From Fasciola hepatica (taxonomy: Eukaryota > Platyhelminthes > Trematoda > Plagiorchiida > Fasciolidae): a stretch of DNA of 64,000 bases. Location: contig CANUEZ040000105.1 of the NCBI GenBank assembly GCA_948099385.1, forward strand, positions 434,001-498,000, read 5' to 3'. A program made the translations under genes and the position numbers. Below are positions 34,082 through 48,060 of this stretch, piece after piece (positions within the stretch are counted from its first letter, which is position 1; the number at the start of each line of letters is the position of its first letter). The notes beneath the pieces were generated by a model that saw only the letters and a list, made by a program, of their open reading frames with translations, had not been told where the DNA came from and did not search any database.

Positions 34082-36925
34082 GTTTTTTTGTGGGGACTTC
34101 AAGGTTGACAGATTGTCTAAGTCCGTGTATAAATTATTGTATCCGGTAGTACGCCTGATTATTTTCGTTGTTATACAGACCCTAATTTTTCTCCAGCCAT
34201 GGAAAACACGCCATCGATCTGTTGTAGGGACTGATACGAACTAATATATAGTTTGATACCGTGAAAACCCATACCGAGATTGGCGTAAATACCGCGATGG
34301 ACTATCGAATTGAATCAGTCAGGGTTTAACCAGCCCGAGAATCCCATCAATCTCAGTGTTACTCAAATCCGCTGGTATAAGTGATTTTAACGTTAACTTT
34401 CGAGAACCAAATCGATTCATATTTGAGAATGCAAAACTAGCGCCACTAAAGAAAGGTGTCCCAGCCAATTTACGATGCCACGGTTATTTTCAATAATCCA
34501 GGTAAATTTAGGCTATTGGCGTCTTTATTCAACTGGAAATGACAGGGTCCAATTAGCCCCTTTTTACAAAGGGGGAGAGGCAAGATTGCCCATAAATGCC
34601 CGGCTGACTATGTAATGCGCCGACTGCTTCCCGATGCAACCTGAACTTGGTAACTGTCAGCAATGACTAAGGACACGCATACGCCTACAGTTCCAATAGA
34701 AAATGTGTGTGTTTAATCCCTGCATGAACACTCGTGATTCCTGAAATGAATGCGGATACTGGAAAAGTGTGTTACTGTCTCTGGGAATGGTTGGATATTT
34801 CCACCGACGACTGACGAACATGTTTTCAGAGTCACAGTGGTCTTCGATAGGACCAATATGTTGGACTTATAGTGGAGTGCCAAGTAGTGTAGAAATACGC
34901 GCAAAAAATCGTTTGTTTGCGGTATATGGTCTGATCCAACTAGCAAACGGGACCGTTGGTAAACCACAAAACGACTCTCTGAACTACCTTAAATCACCAC
35001 AAGGTTGACTTCTATGAATTCACACGAACGAGGCAATAAGTTCAAAACTTTGAATATCTGGCTCTAGACGTTCCTTTAATACTACAGCATATTTGATATC
35101 ATGAATTTAGTCGTCAAGTGAGCATAATTTTAGCTGGTTCTTTATCAAGCGTGTTCAAACATCCAGTGCCAAATGATATTTATTTTGCAGAAATGTGTGT
35201 GATGAAGATCAAAAATAAACACTAAATATATAGTACGACTCGAAAAGTTCTCATTTTCATTTCTGTGATTCTCCGCTAGTTTATTTCGCCCTTATGTGGT
35301 AGCGTGATTCGTGTATTTATTCGCTATCCAATTCTGCGATTTGTTTGTTACGCTTTTAACTACGTTTATTGATTTATGATTTTCAATAAATTATTTTCAC
35401 TGAAGCTCCTTTACTTACGAGGAGTGGCCTAACCAGGTGTGTTTCATAACGTTCGTTTACCCCATATGTTGTTGAGCACATTGGGTCACTTCAATCCAGC
35501 GCTGAACTGTTTCAATGTTGCTCTTAAATTGTTATGAAACAATGATGATCCTCCCCAGACACTGTTCATCATTTGGAGGTAAGTCATCGATTTCCAGTAC
35601 ATTGTTTTGATTCACAACCTTATACATTTTGATGATAGATAAATATTCACACAGAAAAAGTGTGGAAATTATTGACGTTCCTACAGTCTCATTCTGAATT
35701 GTCGGACGATGTTCTCTCCTGTCGTGTTTTCTGATCATCCGATCTGTGATATGAAAATGCACAGAGCTGAGTTCAAATGACTTTTACGAAGGCATAAGAT
35801 AAAAAATAATGACATTTAAAAACAGATGTCAAAAACAGTTTTACTCTCGCTGTACCGGATGGAATAGATACGGGACATCACAATTGTGGAAACTAAAAAT
35901 AGGAAATCTATTCTTCCGGTAAATTGGATGCTCACCACTCGTCAGTCCACAAAAAAGGGCTAAAACGAAAAACAACGTCTATGCTGAGAATCATTTGATT
36001 ATTCGTGGTGATAATAAATGACATTATTTTGTATCCCTCTATTAGATTTGTCATGCTGGTTCATCACAACTGCACTGAATACAAATTCCAATTGCATTCC
36101 GTTTTCAGTCAATGATCTCACCTGTTCGGTTCACTTATTTCAGGTTTGAAACGAATAATGCAGAAATTAACCGTTTTCAGCCACCGAGGTTCAGAAGAGG
36201 TTCCCTCGTGTCTTTCATATTGTCAGTCAGAGCACGTGCCAAGCAAGGCACTATAGAGTTGCGATAGACATTTATGCAGGGAGGTGATAATTCTAAACGT
36301 GGAACGTGTGGAGGGATGTGAACGACATGCAGATACGTTGGCACGGGGGTGTGGTGGGGTCCGAACTAATTTTTGCACCATGTGTTTTACAGGCTTTATT
36401 ATGCAAATGGTAAACTTTGGGGATAAAACAGCCCACGGAAGTCAGAGAATTACGGCTGATATTGACCACACCGCAGGGATATGAGGTACGACTTTTTCTA
36501 AGTAAACCGGAAAAGATTGCGGAAAGGCAGTAGACCAACACAGAGTGGTTGCATTGATGGAAATAGGGGAAAATGACAGTTTGTTTAGTACTAAATGGCC
36601 TCTGCCTAAGAATTTGAAAAGTCAATATACGTAGTATCCTTAACCATATGGAGAATATGAGAAGACCACTGTAAATTGATGCTGATTGTAACACAAGTAT
36701 TTGAACGACTTAGCCCTGGAAATGGGAACTTTCTTCATGACTGATTGCTCATGGGAGTAAGAAAAACGAGAAAGAGAGAGAAAGTACACTCAATAGATCT
36801 GGAAATGTTGAGACGTAGTCCGGATTGTGGTGGAAAATTCGGAATATTGTGAAAATTTTCGGAGAAAGGGTTAAAGTTTTGCAGCGTAGACATAATGACA
36901 AGGCATCATGTCATTGGTGTATTTA
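34082..36925. other. 2.84-kb block present in copy 2 and absent from copy 1
   Basis: Copy 1 passes directly across this point at 14498-14503. The block starts in a poly-T stretch. No recognised protein was found. A 133-residue minus frame (36293-36694) includes the segment that is duplicated at 37638-37813. Ends and target-site duplication are not resolved. Copy 3 is cut off before this point. Confidence 0.6.
36383..36558 (+). repeat. Dispersed direct repeat, first copy (about 176 bp)
   Basis: Nearly identical to 37638-37813 (starts TGTTTTACAGGCTT, ends CACAGAGTGGTT). The second copy sits inside the LINE remnant of copy 2. Confidence 0.75.
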
Positions 36926-36926
36926 A

Positions 36927-37880
36927 AAAGATGTGCAGATGCTGCAACAGGCAAGTCACTGATATGTGTATGGTGAAGAGAAATTCGGAAAGAACAACAC
37001 GCTGAAGAACACTTGCGTTATTGTTCGAAGAATTCGATAAACTCGTACCAACCTCAGTAAGCCGAGTTCTGTTGGGAGAATATTTTTTCAACCACAACAG
37101 TAAACAAGTGGGACAACCAAAATCCCTCTTGTAAAGACGTAGAGAACAGGGAACCGAATGGAATGCTGAGAAATAGCAAAGGCAAATATGATGAACGGAT
37201 TTCGTGGAACTACCTAATTTGTCTGAAATGATAGACCAAACCGAAGCAGCTGAATCTACACTACATCTTCTGATTTGTACGAAAACTGTTGGGGGTGGGG
37301 ATGAACAACAAAATAGAAACGCATTCGACATAGGGTATTGGGCTCGGTCAAATTGAGCAAAGAAGAAGTGATAGCGATGGGACTGAAATCAGTAGGCAAA
37401 TTGTTGGAAGTAGCGCTCGGTACCACTTTTGAGGATTTCCAGGAGGAAGAAATAGCACCAGCATCAACAGATTTATGGATCAGGGAACTCATAATTTCTC
37501 ATAGTTGAATTGCTCTTGGTTTGAGGGGAGTGGAATATAAACCGCCTGGGCTCACTGAAGAAGCCGACTTGGGGGTTTGAGGAAACCTGAATACTTCTGA
37601 GGAGAATGTCACTATATCTGAGGAAAAAGAAGGGATATGTTTTACAGGCTTCATTATGCAAATGGTAAACTTTGGGGATAAGACAGCCCACGGAAGTCAG
37701 AGAATTACGGCTGATATTGACCACACCGCGGGGATGTGAGGTACGACTTTTTCTAAGTAAACCGGAAAAGATTGCGGAAAGGCAGTAGACTAACACAGAG
37801 TGGTTACACTGATGATTAGTTATCCGATGAGGGACGAATAAATGCGGCCTTTATACTGTCATCATGCACATCGGGGTTTT
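36927..37880 (-). mobile_element. CR1/Jockey-type LINE remnant, copy 2 (interrupted)
   Basis: Same LINE as at 14503-15290 (ISSSWKSSKVVPSA, RRCSVDSAASVW, VVLSEFLFTIHIS). A segment of about 170 bp (37640-37816) interrupts it. The frame at 36906-37331 extends further into the palm domain than in copy 1. AFDSVPH has decayed to AFHSVPC. Confidence 0.68.
37638..37813 (+). repeat. Dispersed direct repeat, second copy, inserted in LINE
   Basis: Copy 1 lacks this segment at 15217-15226, so it was added to copy 2 after the LINE decayed. Confidence 0.75.
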
Positions 37881-39858
37881 CTAACCAAGCCCGTTGCCCA
37901 AATTGAGGCCAGATACCGTGCCAGAGAAGTTTGCTACTGATGGTACGGACGAACTGGTGGGTAAATGTCGTGTTCAGTCTTTATGTCTTATGTTTGATCA
38001 GGATGAAGTGTCGTTTCACCGAAGCCCGGTCGCGTAGCTATTAGGCATGTTCTGTCTGCCTTTTCGGAGATTCCAGCTATGGGGAAGCTAGTCTGTCTTC
38101 GTGAAATATACAGTCTCCGTAGGACAACACAAATCAAATGCCGAACTCAGTGTCTTCGTAAATATATCTGGCTGGAAAAGACAGCAGTCGAAATAAACCA
38201 CGGAGAAACAATGGAAAAGTATCTTTGATGAAGGATACTGTTGGTGGATGAGAGGGTTCTGGATGAAATTTTTATTTGTCTTGTGCTGACGAATAAACAG
38301 TGCGCTGAAAATGAATAAATTTAGAGTCTGATAATAATGAGAGCGTGGCCATTCACTGAAACAGGAGTTTTAGTCGTGGGATAAAATGTCCAAGATTACT
38401 GATAGTAATAATGTCGAAAACAGCATTTCCGCTGGTTAGAAATAAACAAAGGTCACTTAAAACAAAAGCAGGTATAGGATGCGTGGGCGCATGAATAAAG
38501 TCACTGTCAATAATGCATAAACAGGCAGATAGTAATGGAATCAGAACGGGTATGGAAGTGTCCAAACGAACTATGTCAAACATCAATCAATCACCTCCCG
38601 ATTTCTTAATGCGACGTTGTGCAAAATGTTACTGCAAGACACATTAATACAGCACATATAAGTCATTCTTTTGTTATTATTCATTATTTCCGACATTCAT
38701 TCATGATAAACACCAGCAATGTAAACCTGTTTTCAGCCAAAAACATACAGATTCATTTTTACTGAAATGATCGCGGAGCAAAGCTTCATTGAAATTGGAC
38801 ATGAGAGTTCAGTTGACCATATCAAGGAACCTGTTCAATCTGGTTTAGTCTACATCTCGTGCTACGTAACACAATTATCTGTATTGTGTTTACCACGATG
38901 TTTATTTTGTACCAATGCGCTTTGGGTTTTGGTTTACACACCGACAGCAGACCGCTCACTCTCGTGCTCGCATGATAATTTGCTTGTTAAATTCCACTGC
39001 GTGAATCGGTTTTGGCCTTTTTTCCACACCAGATGCTGATTGACCTTAAGTGTGGTTTTATCTCTTCCTATTGCACTCCGATTCTGAGTGGGTTTTGCCG
39101 CTAACTTAGACTTTCTCCCGCGTTTTCCCATATATGTACACCAAAACCACTAGTCTACATGATCTGTTCTGTTACTACATCCTAATCGCCTGGGCTACGT
39201 GACAAGGACCAAAGGATTGGATGTAATTTTCTTTCTCTTTATATTTGCCTCATCTGTGAGAATGACCGAACTTTGGCCATCCCGTCATGGTCATGATACT
39301 TTCGAATAGCCATGCTATTCCGTTTGTCCTGCACCACGGCATCACTTATCATCTGACCGTTGATCGGTCAAAATGCTTTCAATGAAAAAAGACATTCCTT
39401 GTAAACCAATTGATTCATCCCTTCTTAGCCTTCTTCAGCATTTCCTGCGCAAAAGTGGATAGACATTTTAGTTTCTTCGTTGAACGATCTGATTGTGTGG
39501 TCAGTTTTCAACAACTGGTCTCACAGTAAACGCAGTAAGGTGAGCTTTTTACTCCGCCTTAACATATTCTGTTTGGACTGTTCTGATTTGTGTGCACAAG
39601 TTATTGCAGAGCTATTCGAACCCACTCCTATCATGGTCTCACAACCTTTGGACGGAGTCACCAGTCATATGAAATCGACTTGACTAATATCAACAGAAAT
39701 CTTATCGTCATTTCGAAGAAACAGAATTTCTTTGTCATACGTGGTTCATTTTTCGCATCACGGTTCCTATTCCCCTAATACGACGTCTGAAAAATGATTC
39801 ATCGGATCAGTTTCTCCGAGAATGGTATTGAAAATGTGACGTGCGGAGGAGGAATTGT

Positions 39859-39888
39859 GGGGGCTGGGGTGGGAGGGAGTTGGGAGGG
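39859..39888 (+). promoter_or_regulatory. G-rich tract with quadruplex potential, copy 2
   Basis: Same tract as at 17462-17491. One G-to-T change shortens one run, but at least four G-runs remain. Confidence 0.45.
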
Positions 39889-40789
39889 AAGCCGCTCAGA
39901 AAATGAAAACAACGCGCCCATTTATAGTTTCCCGTTTCAAATCTCACATTTCATTGGTTAAATAAAGTCACATTTAGCACCTTCTCTCGTAGATGACTAT
40001 GAAAATGTCGGCGGTTTCAGCTTTTGCCTCTATGTGCTACAAGTGGAACGGAGTAGACATACAAGTTGATTTTCGAGTTGGTCTATAACTCGAGAGATGA
40101 TTCAATGTGATACATTCAGCATGGTGAATTCAGTCCGAGGCAAAGTTCACTTAGTCCCGCCAGTGATCGACGGCATGACATTGATTTTTACAAAACCCAC
40201 ATCATCATGTAACTACGAGTAATTAAACTTCAGACTTATATTGAAGAATGTTTCCATTGATTTCGACCGTCATTTATGCGATCGAACTCTGTCATCAAAC
40301 AGCATTTGCCATACGTAATGGATAATCAGAGCGATTGCAATTTAACAACCGATTGCTCACGAATTTCTCCATAACTTGACCCCCTGCAAAAGTTTCGTGA
40401 TTTTTACAAAAATCTAAATGATTTATTTATTTTCTGATATCATTTTATGGAATTAGTTCACTACAGAAATTTGACGGTTTTCAATATTTTGTAGGAGATC
40501 TCTCACAAACGTAATCTGAACGAATTATACACGCGTGCTCCCATGCAATCGCTATCGCCACGCGAATCCCAGTATTGACTCCCATCAGGAAATATATTTT
40601 CTCGTTTATCTCCCGAAACAATCGCATAGTTTTACGTAAACAGGACTGTCATACATTGCAGTTAAGCATGGTAAAAATGAAAATATCGTGGCAAATTAAT
40701 CAGAAAGCTGTGAAAAACTAGAGATCACCCAGCCAATTTGTGAGGAACTTTCCAGGTAAAATCCATCATTTCAATAATAGAAATCTATC

Positions 40790-41475
40790 AGCAGTTTATT
40801 CACACCTTGTTTATAGTGAGTTGGCAATAGTGCCAAACGCACGATGTTTTGGAATGTGACCCGTTTTCATTCATCAGAGCACACGAAATCCGAAGGAATT
40901 CCTCTTACTCCATTCGGAAATGTGCAAGGCACCTGCCTCTTGTTATACAGAAAAGAGACTTCATGCGCTTTGAGCTCCGTTTTGGGGGTAAGAATGTGTT
41001 CAAAAATGCCACTCTCCTCGCAATGCCATAAACGCTGTCTCTGATCATATTCTGACCTAAGCGTGCAGGTTTTGCAATCTTTCGGTAGAATGGATAGAAC
41101 AATTCACTACACTACACGCACATCTGTGGAGTGAATTCACTTTTCATTTTAAGCTCGTATCTCGCACACAGTCCAGCTCTCTAATGTCAGTCATCTCAGT
41201 ATAATTGCTGGCACCCTCAACTATGGAATTTTACAATTCAGAGCTACAAAACAAATCTCATTTCGAGTATTCTTTTAAAGCTGTTATGCGAATACTGTGA
41301 CGCGTTCGATTTGACCTACTGGTGAAGAATGGAAGGGGTAGTTGGGATTGTAACTCATGTACGAGCAAAACCCATTTGGCACGATCGACCAAGAAATAGG
41401 CATGGTAAATGGAACCAAACTAGAGCGGCCCATTTAACGCGTACATATTATATACTTGCAGTAAAGCAATAAGCA
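40790..41475. other. 0.69-kb block present in copy 2, absent from copy 1
   Basis: Copy 1 goes from CTATC (18425) directly to GGCTAATG (18426). Frames inside are 60-66 residues and unrecognised. Both ends have a CAG trinucleotide, which may be chance. Confidence 0.55.
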
Positions 41476-42458
41476 GGCTAATGCACCTTATTTCATGATT
41501 ATCTAAATTTGTTCTGGTATTGGCTCTCAAGTGCACACGCTTGTGTCAAGATAGACTGTCTTCTAGACGGTACTCCATTGGGCGATGTGATTGCGAAAGC
41601 AATCCGCAGATCTCCTTTCCATTGCTATCATATATTGACGTTGAAAATCGATCATTTGAGCAGTGCACTCTTTCCATGAGGGACACATCAGTTCTTTTTG
41701 CTTGACGTTGATCTACAAGAAGTATACACTAGACTTATAAAAATGGCTCCCACCCAGGATTATTTCTGCAATATATTCTTGTATACCCACAAATAAAAAC
41801 ATTCAATTGCTTGCAGCCACAACAATAACGTTCGTTATGAGCATGATGGTGTTTGAGATAATACACGTTGCCCAGTTACATGAGGAGATAGTGCAAACGT
41901 TTGTACTATATTATAGAAATGAAACAAAATGAGTCTGAATCGTCTTTTCACTCCGTCGTCAGTCATGTTACTTTTGTCTACAACTGGTCAGATTAGAGCT
42001 ATCCGGACCCACAAATTATTCATTCAGACTCAATGCATCGCGTGGATTGTTGAGCTGAATATTTCGACGGAAAGCTAATTTCAGGTGTTGACTGGTACAA
42101 CAGAAAAAACGCTATCCGCTAATACCAATCGAATTTTGGAAAGGTGGAGGTTCTCCATGAATAATGTTACACGGTTGTGGGCCAAATGAGCTGTCGTCTT
42201 CTGTTTTCAACTACAGAGTAACGTGAACTCTTCGCTTCAAATTTAGCTGCGGAAAAATTTAGGTTGAATTGGCGTGTATCAGTGTTTATGCAAACTCTTA
42301 TTGATGTGACAGGACATCCTGCGAAAACATCAGGGAAGACATCTGATTATCATTACACCTAAACTAATCGCCGGTATCATTCTAGATCGGTGGTGGTCGA
42401 GTGGACGTCAGAAAGCTGAACCGGACCATTGCTAGTCTGAGTCTGAGACATACACCAT

Positions 42459-43005
42459 TCACCGCGCTCGTGTGCAAGCATGAAATAATTTGTCCCGGTT
42501 ATCTAACACTAGAATGACTTGATCAAGTAAATAGCTGCATACCACAGGCTGCAACCTTGGGCCGCTGATAGAGAAAAGGTCGCCAGTGAGGTGGTTCATC
42601 GGGAATAGAAGGAATCCAGGCAGGCTGAAAAACTGGTTGTGGATAAGCAGTGACAGTGTTCGAGTATGTGCGGATTTCCATACGTTGCAGGTGCTCCTTT
42701 TGAGAAGGCCACATATATCTGAAGACAGCACTGTGAATTGGACAATGCTGCCTGTAACTAAAAAAGTTATTCCTTTTGTTGTGGTGTGAACCCGGCAAAG
42801 TAATTCGAATAAGGTGCATGAACATTTCTCGGTCACTTTCTCGTGAACTACCTTCCGGATTGCAATCGCTTTTGCCAAAGCCGAGGGTGCATTCAGAAAC
42901 AGAAAGGTCACACAATTTTCCTTTATTAAACATCCAAATGTGGAACAGCTGATTAGGCTGTAAGATAGTCAGCACCAATTAAAAGTTGCACATCAACTCC
43001 CATTC
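42459..43005 (-). mobile_element. Possible BEL/Pao-like protease remnant, copy 2
   Basis: LLIGADYLT is encoded at 42959-43003 on the minus strand. Two overlapping frames of about 150 residues follow (42459-42911 and 42523-42978). Neither has a domain I can name with confidence. Confidence 0.32.
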
Positions 43006-43535
43006 CTTTTCAAACAACGTTTGCCTTTCCCTACAATTCGCATCATTCTGTATTTGTAGTGCTGACAATAGGCTCGTCTCCAACCCGTTGCATCATATAA
43101 ACGTACAGTGATAATAATACTAATAATATATCTTAAAATAATAATAAACCACTGTAAACTCGCTAGTCATCAAGCCAAACTCAAGCTTTGCTCAAATATA
43201 CTCGAAGTTACGTTGAATGATTTTTACCCATCGACTACCCTCAGAAACCAGGTACACCTGCCGTAGGCCCTTCATCGGATTTTTCTTGATCCGAAAGTGG
43301 ACTTTCATTCAGCTGATCCCACAGCTTCCTGTCACTGTCTCCCACTGAAAGTATATCGGAAAAACCTCGTTCTCACAAACCGAGTTCGGGATTATGACGG
43401 TTCTTTCATCTCAATTCATCACAAGGATTTGTGTACTCCATGGTTGTCCTCTCTCTTATCTTTTCCAACCCCTAATTAATATGGTCCTGACAATCCAGTT
43501 TTGGTTGTGCGAAGTTCTGCTCAGGTGGAGAAGTG

Positions 43536-43919
43536 TCAGATTCTGAGTATGCGGAGATTTTTTCTCAATGAAGCGACAGGTTTGTAACAAACATTTTCGT
43601 GACAGAATGAACAACTATGGCGCCGCTGTGACACCCGGATGTCTTCTAAGGGTTGGTTGCACGTTGCTATGGTTTGTACTGCTTTTACTCTGCAACTAAG
43701 AGACCTGGTCACTTCGAGTTGAGGACCCTCGGCTTTTAAATGCGTTCTGTAACCGGAGTCCGCGAAGCGTTGCTCGGGTTTATTGTGAAAATAGAGTGAG
43801 TAAGGACAAATAGTGACCCTCTCAACCAAACTTTCGATCCGTACTGGTGGCTTGGTCATGTTTAGCAAATGCCTGTTCAATGTCCACTTAATCTTGCTTT
43901 CATCGCATATGCTGGGCAA
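43536..43919 (-). other. Unrecognised 127-residue frame, copy 2
   Basis: Equivalent of 20488-20871, with Asn replacing His in the CSFC...LRKH region. Confidence 0.3.
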
Positions 43920-44317
43920 GGCTGTATGAACCGAAGTGGTGGTGAGTCTACGATTTGGCTTAGAAACAGGATGAAGCTAGCATCAGCATTGGCTGTGGTT
44001 GATGCTTCCTGTCTCTCTGATTGGTGCCTAGGAAAGGAGGATTATCAGTAAGTACAGACTACGAAGAATACTGTTCAAAACAGAAGTTATTGACGCGACT
44101 GCTGTACGGCTAGTCTGTCCAACCCTCGCACCTTATAAGTCACAATATATCCATCAGAAAAACGAAATGACGAAAACAACAAACGGTGCACGATGGAAAA
44201 AAACAGGAACCAGAGCATGTTATTTTCCTAATAACGGTTGGTTATTCATGTATTTCACATACCATCCCTATTTGTTTAATTACTGTTCTCTCGGTCATCA
44301 GCATGGTTTCAAGCCGG

Positions 44318-44318
<1 letters not shown>

Positions 44319-44363
<45 letters not shown>
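44319..44363. repeat. (TA)n microsatellite
   Basis: About 22 TA units, 45 bp, uninterrupted. Confidence 0.95.
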
Positions 44364-44366
<3 letters not shown>

Positions 44367-44379
44367 TAACTCAGGAATT

Positions 44380-44880
44380 GGAAAATTCTCCGACGCTGAT
44401 GTTGTCAAGCTCCCTAAGCCACTAAGTTAACCAATGTTATTGTACCGGACGTTCTATCGTCAACAGTACCCAAACATGGGGCCTGGCCTCTCACTGGACT
44501 AACGACTTCCGTTAACAATCATATACTTGATTCACTCTACATTCCTAAATATTGGGGTCCTGCCACAATCCTTTCAATAACAAAAGGGTCGAGTACTCAA
44601 AAAGGGAGCAAAAACGTCCAACAAATTGCCAATTCCTCGTCAAGATTGAAGCTAGTTGAACATACAATAATTAAGCGCTTTGAGAACGCAGTCAGAATTA
44701 CCACTGACAAATACCAGTTTGCGTATAAACCTAGGCGTTTCACGGTCGACGTGATAAGGTGCATAATCGATTACATGACAAATCAGTAAGGTTAACCTTA
44801 TTTGATTACACATCCTCTGCATCTGTCGACAGTGTACACAGTATGCATCAGTTGACTTCGTTAGACCAATAATCCACGGC
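44380..44880 (+). mobile_element. CR1/Jockey-type LINE reverse transcriptase remnant in 7.3-kb block
   Basis: The plus strand encodes FSDADVVKL, then YIPKYWGPATILSITKGS, then TIIKRFENAVRITTDKYQFA followed by KPRRFTVDV. This is the fingers/palm N-terminal part of a LINE reverse transcriptase, related to the minus-strand LINE (QFAYK-RR-TVD pattern). Stops end the frame after IDYMTNQ. The palm Asp residues are not visible. Confidence 0.62.
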
Positions 44881-44889
44881 GATACTGTG

Positions 44890-47800
44890 GAGAGTACCTT
44901 GCATGAGAGATTTTGCTTTGAAAATAGTTCATTAACATAAATTTAACTCCCACAACGAATCTTTACACACTGGTCAGTCATAAGAAAAATGAATCTGTAT
45001 GTACAGAATTATTGAGTCCTGAGGAATAATTTGCAATAACCAATTACATGAAACTGGTGTACAGTAATGTTTTTAACTGGTTGCAGATCGATTGGTTAAA
45101 TCAGTTCTTGTCTGAACAATGAAACGGGCCATCTGTTGGCAATGAGCCATACCCAATCCCTTACAGCCACAATCTACTTTCATCACTATATAATATTTAC
45201 AAAAACACCTGCTGAATTCAGAGACCTCATCTGATTGAAATCACGGAAATCCGTTCGAGGAATCTGCACACATTACTTTTTGTGCAAATTCTGCACGATT
45301 GTGTTTGCCTAACAAAATAATAACTAATTTATTGGAATTCATTTGTGTCGAACGAGGACTCCTGTTGTAGATAGCTGTAGCCTGAAATATTTGCATAATG
45401 ATAATGTTACTGGCTGTGGACTTTTCTCAACCCGAACTCCTCGCGATTCGAGTTTCCGTATCGATATGTTTATCGAAGATTTGTCCTCGTGATCAAGTGA
45501 TAAGGAAGGCATGAAGAATAGAGAGAATTGTACGAGTTGAATGGGAACTCATAAATAATATAACCAAAATTCATTAGGCCTACGCAAATTTGCTCACTTT
45601 ACACTCTGTGCGCCCTCATCGATTAACAGAATCCTGCTTCACATGCCATTGAGGCACACAACATAAAACGATCTGTGTTGAAGACACACCGTTGGGTTAC
45701 ACTGAACAACTGTGACCTCATAAGAACCCCGTCTAAACTGAGCTGCACACTGGAGATCAATTTGGGGCAATAATTTGATTCAGCAAATCTGAATGCTAGA
45801 TTTGTTCAATTATTTGAGAAAGGACTTTTCAACCTTTCATCTCCTGGGTATTTGCGTGAGATCACCCATTGGATTTCTCTTTGGAGTAGGACTGGGTGAT
45901 TTGATGTGAAAATGTAATTTGAAAACCAGTGCTACTGTGGCTGCCGATTGATTCCATAAACAACGGTATAATGAACACAATTAACATTTGTGCAGTTATC
46001 CAGCTATTAAGATTCCCTAACCGTTTTGATCATTCCGTTACCAGTGTTTGCATTAGAAACGTGTTTAGTTCAAGCAGAATTTCATCCTCCCAAGTCCAAA
46101 CCGTTGATGGTAAAACGATCATCATAATGGAATTTCAATCCTGCTGTCCCAGGTTCGAATCCTGCTCCGGCCTCCTGTCACTTTCAAAATGGCAACTTTT
46201 TATTGGCCTCGACGTCCTTCCTGAAATAGTGGACTTGTATCCGATAGAAGGAGGTAAATAAAAATATGGAGTCAAGTGTTGAAAGATATACACTAAGAGC
46301 TCCACATCATTATCTTTACCTACAAGCTCCGTCAAATACACGTTCGAATCGATGAGGTTGAATGTTCAAACCCCACAAGAGCACTAATCTGAACCCGGAT
46401 ATTTTTTCACCTACACCTTTTCATTTGTTCACATCGCAACATGAAACTTTCAATTTGTCATCTCATCTACACACCTTCCACTGTCCATTTCATTCTAAGT
46501 ATGCACGAATCAAGATGAGCTGCAAGCATTTCCGGTATTGGCTTTGCATGCCGCTGAAACAGAAATCAATATGATCAGTGTAGTACGGAGACCTAAGTGG
46601 TAGGAACCAAGACACTGAGAGAGGGATCGGTGAATACTCCATTAGGCTTAATTAGGGTGGTAAATAATGGGTTATCCAATAAGAACTCCCCATGAACATT
46701 TTTTTCGTTTGCTTGATAAAGAAGTACGAAGGCAAATAATGCATATCGGGTTGCTGAGTGATCATTCCACTCTCAGTAGTTCCACTTTTCTCATACGTTA
46801 AGTGGATCCCACGTTGACTGAACTCGAAATATATCACCCTCTGTCACAGAGATCATACAGGTCGAGCCAGATTTGGCAAAGCACTTAACATGTGTGAAGG
46901 GCATACAAATACTAGAGCTGCTTGAGGCACAAACAAAGATTCCTCATCATCAACCAATAAGGACGGAGAGTTTGACTCCAGCTAGAATGTCAACAGTTTC
47001 GTTGCCATTCGAATAACACGAAATATGGGAAATGAGGACCTGTTCCTTCAAGCGCTGTTTGCCAACTGTTTCAAGCCTGGATGAATGTGTGTTATGTCAT
47101 GACTACTGAAGTCATCAAACTGCATATTGTTTAACCACATAGTTGCACAAAATTCACTTTCCTGAACAAGCCAATTAAACTGTGAGCCGTTTTGTGTCAA
47201 CTGTGAATTCTGCCCGATAAAATATTCATTCTATTACTCATGATATTCCTCATATTGGCGTTACTATCAGTCCTAAAATATTTCCACATTTGTCTCTCTC
47301 TCGATGTACTCTTCGACATATTACCGATTATAGTGGACTTCATTTTCATAACTCAGAATTAAATATTTTCTTGATTCCTCGATCGTTTCACCGAATGGCA
47401 AATTAGCTCGTTTTCATTAATCTATAAACGCTTCATTACATCACAATATATTATGACAAATTGAATATTATATCACTATTTTTGTCCAATTGGTCCCATC
47501 TCTCAACTTGCCGTTATAAATCGTGACTTATTTGTCTGATTCTAAATGAATAAAAGTGAGCTCATTCCCCAAGTCTGTGTCCTTCAAATATATGCTTTCT
47601 TCAAGCTAACCCCGAAGCTCTCATTTATCCATTCCTTCTCCAAGGATTTGTATGAAGCAATTCAATCATTCCCCATCTCGAGCCCATCTGATCACGCGAA
47701 AACTATGTTTTAGGACCTCATTTGTGATCGTCAAATTTGACTTCAGTCATTTCAATGTTGCATTTCTCAACCACTGCGCGTTCATCCCTATGAGAGAGAG

Positions 47801-48060
47801 TGTGCAGATAAATTGGCTAATTGTGAAAGATTTCGTCAATTTGAAAGGCCCTTAACCAGCGAGATTTGCTGTCCATTGGAGTCAATTTACATTCAAGGTA
47901 GCTGTTTGCCGTCTTCACAATTGAAATTAATATTATTAATGGAAGCAACACTCTCCCAGTGTATGAGATCGTTCACTTGTAAATTTAAAACTACTGGTAG
48001 ATTTCAAGGTAAAAACACTAGACTGCAATCACTCACAAACTCACCTACAACCCACAAGCA
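44890..48060. other. Stretch without a supported gene in the 7.3-kb block
   Basis: Only short frames. An exact polymerase III B box, GGTTCGAATCC, occurs at 46152-46162 on the plus strand, with no clear A box or tRNA fold. Confidence 0.4.

Larger units (their letters stand above)
37881..42440. other. Shared stretch without a supported gene, copy 2
   Basis: Equivalent of 15291-19470. Includes the G-rich tract and a 686-bp block (40790-41475) absent from copy 1. No domain recognised. Confidence 0.4.

Noticed and set aside
37800..37845. Possible hammerhead ribozyme core (CTGATGA ... GACGAA), since flukes carry such satellites
   Set aside because: Spacing and helices do not fit a hammerhead, and GAAA is missing.
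44167..44430. 87-residue frame running through the (TA)n repeat
   Set aside because: The open frame is created by the dinucleotide repeat (Ile-Tyr run).
46152..46162. Intact tRNA gene
   Set aside because: Only the B box is present. No acceptor or anticodon stem can be formed around it.
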